Shown here: piece after piece, positions 14,168 to 15,283 of the stretch | Numbering within the stretch: the stretch's first letter is position 1 | Layout of the letters: each line of letters starts with the position of its first letter | NCBI GenBank assembly: GCA_902767065.1 | Contig: CACXFW010000281.1 | Span: 1 to 15,283, forward strand | DNA from: an uncultured Lachnospiraceae bacterium | GTDB lineage: Bacteria > Bacillota > Clostridia > Lachnospirales > Lachnospiraceae | DNA: 15,283 bases | Reading direction: 5' to 3' | Notes under the pieces: model-generated | Databases searched by the model: none | Seen by the model: the letters and a program-made list of their open reading frames with translations, nothing else | What the model was told of the DNA's origin: nothing | Translations under genes and position numbers: made by a program

Positions 14168-15283
14168 TTATACTCCTGGCTTTTTCCCAGGATTCTTTCT
14201 TCCGGCTGTTCTTCCGGCTGCTTTTCCTGAAGACTTCCTTGTTTTCTTCCCGCCCTCTGCCGCAGTGCGGTCAGCGGACCGGTTTGTGTCTTTATAAAAC
14301 TGCGCCGCTTGCTGGTACATCGGGAGCAGCCTCGTCACATTCTGCGTCTCTTTGACCTGATTCGTATACTTTGCAACGTAGGAAGACAGCTTTTCCATAT
14401 ATTCGTCCGACGATACAGATCCGTCCACGACGTAATTGAGCCCCTTCTCCCAGCTCGCGGTAAACGCAGGACTGAGCAGGACGCTGATGCTGTTGCTGAC
14501 CACGTCGCAGATCATTTCGCCAAGCAGGGTCGGGGTCAGGATCTGGGTTTTCTTATTCAGTGAAATATACTGATTTTTTTCCAGCTTCTTCAGAATCTCC
14601 GCCCTGGTCGAGCTGGTCCCGATTCCCGTTGTCCGGATCTGCTCCCTGAGTTCCTCATCTTCTATGAGCTGCCCGGCATTTTCCATCGCGAGAATGATGG
14701 ACCCGGAATTGTAACGCTTCGGCGGGCTCGTTCTGCCTTCCCTGATCTCAAAATGGTCAATCGTTACCGTTCCGCCTTTCCTCATCTTTTCAAGCCGGGC
14801 AAAGAATGCAGGATCCATCCTGCCTGCATCCTCTTGAGAATCCGGACCATCTGTTTTATCCCGGCTCCCTGCCTCTTCGCCACCGTTTTCCCCGGCAGTT
14901 TTCCGCGTCTGAGCCCCCTCTTCACCGGAAGGCTTCTTCATGACCGCAAGGTATCCTTCGTCCTGAAGGATCCGGAAAGAAGCAAAGAACCGTTCCTTCT
15001 CATACTCGAGCGTCAGGCTGATCTTCCGATACTTTGCCGGAGGGTAAAAGATACCAAGAAACCGTTTCACGATCTGGCAGTATACGCCGAAGCTGAGCGA
15101 AGAAAGACTATTGACAGCCTGGGTCTGACCGGTCGGGATGATCGCATAGTGATCCGTGATCTGCGCGTCATTGACATAGCGTGTCTTTGCGATCGTTTTC
15201 CAGCTTCCCCGCTCCAGCGCGTCCTTGGCAAAGGAGGCTGCCGGAGCAAACCTGGCAAGCCCCTGAAGGTTCCTGCCAATCTC
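14168..15283 (-). CDS. topB: DNA topoisomerase III, C-terminal part (cut by window edge)
   Basis: This is a type IA topoisomerase of the TopB family, which relaxes or decatenates DNA through single-strand passage. The frame is open from the window edge at 15283 to the stop at 14168 (371 residues seen). The catalytic-tyrosine region lies beyond the edge. Visible family features are the segment YVNDAQITDHYAIIPTGQ, the RFLGIFYPPAKY segment, PPKRYNSGSI with AMENAG, GIGTSSTRAEIL near 222-233 and the LLSPAFTASWEKGL helix. A low-complexity acidic and basic insert sits at about 116-156. The last 35 or so residues form a Lys/Arg/Gly-rich tail without zinc-finger cysteines, probably DNA-binding. A GTG at 15070 can look like a separate gene start, but the frame is continuous through it. 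The next gene follows by 19 bp. Confidence 0.88.
   Translation of the reverse strand, partial: EIGRNLQGLARFAPAASFAKDALERGSWKTIAKTRYVNDAQITDHYAIIPTGQTQAVNSLSSLSFGVYCQIVKRFLGIFYPPAKYRKISLTLEYEKERFFASFRILQDEGYLAVMKKPSGEEGAQTRKTAGENGGEEAGSRDKTDGPDSQEDAGRMDPAFFARLEKMRKGGTVTIDHFEIREGRTSPPKRYNSGSIILAMENAGQLIEDEELREQIRTTGIGTSSTRAEILKKLEKNQYISLNKKTQILTPTLLGEMICDVVSNSISVLLSPAFTASWEKGLNYVVDGSVSSDEYMEKLSSYVAKYTNQVKETQNVTRLLPMYQQAAQFYKDTNRSADRTAAEGGKKTRKSSGKAAGRTAGRKNPGKKPGV

Noticed and set aside
11875..14355. An 826-codon open frame on the plus strand
   Set aside because: It lies opposite gyrB/parE, the beta-helix gene and part of topB, has no recognisable domain and arises from codon bias on the other strand. 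The minus-strand genes here carry clear catalytic motifs.
15067..15283. A frameshift or split in topB near 15070
   Set aside because: Translating the minus strand by hand from 15283 gives one uninterrupted frame through 15070 with TopB-like sequence on both sides. The apparent start there is an internal GTG.

Overview
The window looks chromosomal and comes from a moderately GC-rich Firmicute, most likely a member of the Lachnospiraceae/Clostridia. I infer this from the gene order rimP-nusA-rnpM(ylxR)-ylxQ-infB-rbfA-nrnA-truB-ribF, the AGGAGG-type ribosome binding sites and the character of the IF2 and NusA proteins. Every gene I can support is on the minus strand. There is no sign of phage, IS, CRISPR or transferred cargo. 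The long open frames on the plus strand are shadows of the minus-strand genes.

Reading in the direction of transcription (high to low coordinates), the first block is a DNA-topology cluster. It holds the C-terminal 371 codons of a type IA topoisomerase III (topB, cut by the window edge), a stand-alone left-handed beta-helix protein resembling the acetyltransferase half of GlmU, and the B and A subunits of a type IIA topoisomerase. The A subunit mixes a GyrA-like catalytic core with a ParC-like C-terminal domain, so the pair may be a second, topoisomerase IV-like enzyme. The true gyrase near oriC cannot be seen from here.

About 120 bp separates gyrA/parC from the second block and holds a candidate promoter and a strong GC-rich hairpin. 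The second block is the nusA-infB operon. RimP and RbfA act in 30S maturation, NusA in transcription elongation and termination, RnpM on RNase P, YlxQ is an L7Ae-fold RNA binder, IF2 starts translation, NrnA degrades nanoRNA and pAp, TruB makes tRNA pseudouridine-55, and RibF makes FMN and FAD. Genes overlap or lie within about 55 bp of each other, so they are probably co-transcribed and partly translationally coupled. I place three starts (infB, nrnA, ribF) at TTG codons.

The most unusual features are tandem repeats with whole-codon periods. The last 11 codons of gyrB/parE, stop codon included, are repeated as three further 33-bp copies that fill the gap before gyrA/parC, and each copy can fold into a small hairpin. 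NusA carries a roughly 160-residue acidic, tyrosine-rich, arginine-free tail with five 11-residue (33-bp) repeats. IF2 has a roughly 310-residue Arg/Gln/Ser/Pro-rich disordered region with a 21-bp triplicate. I found no complete undescribed system. These are the places I would look first.
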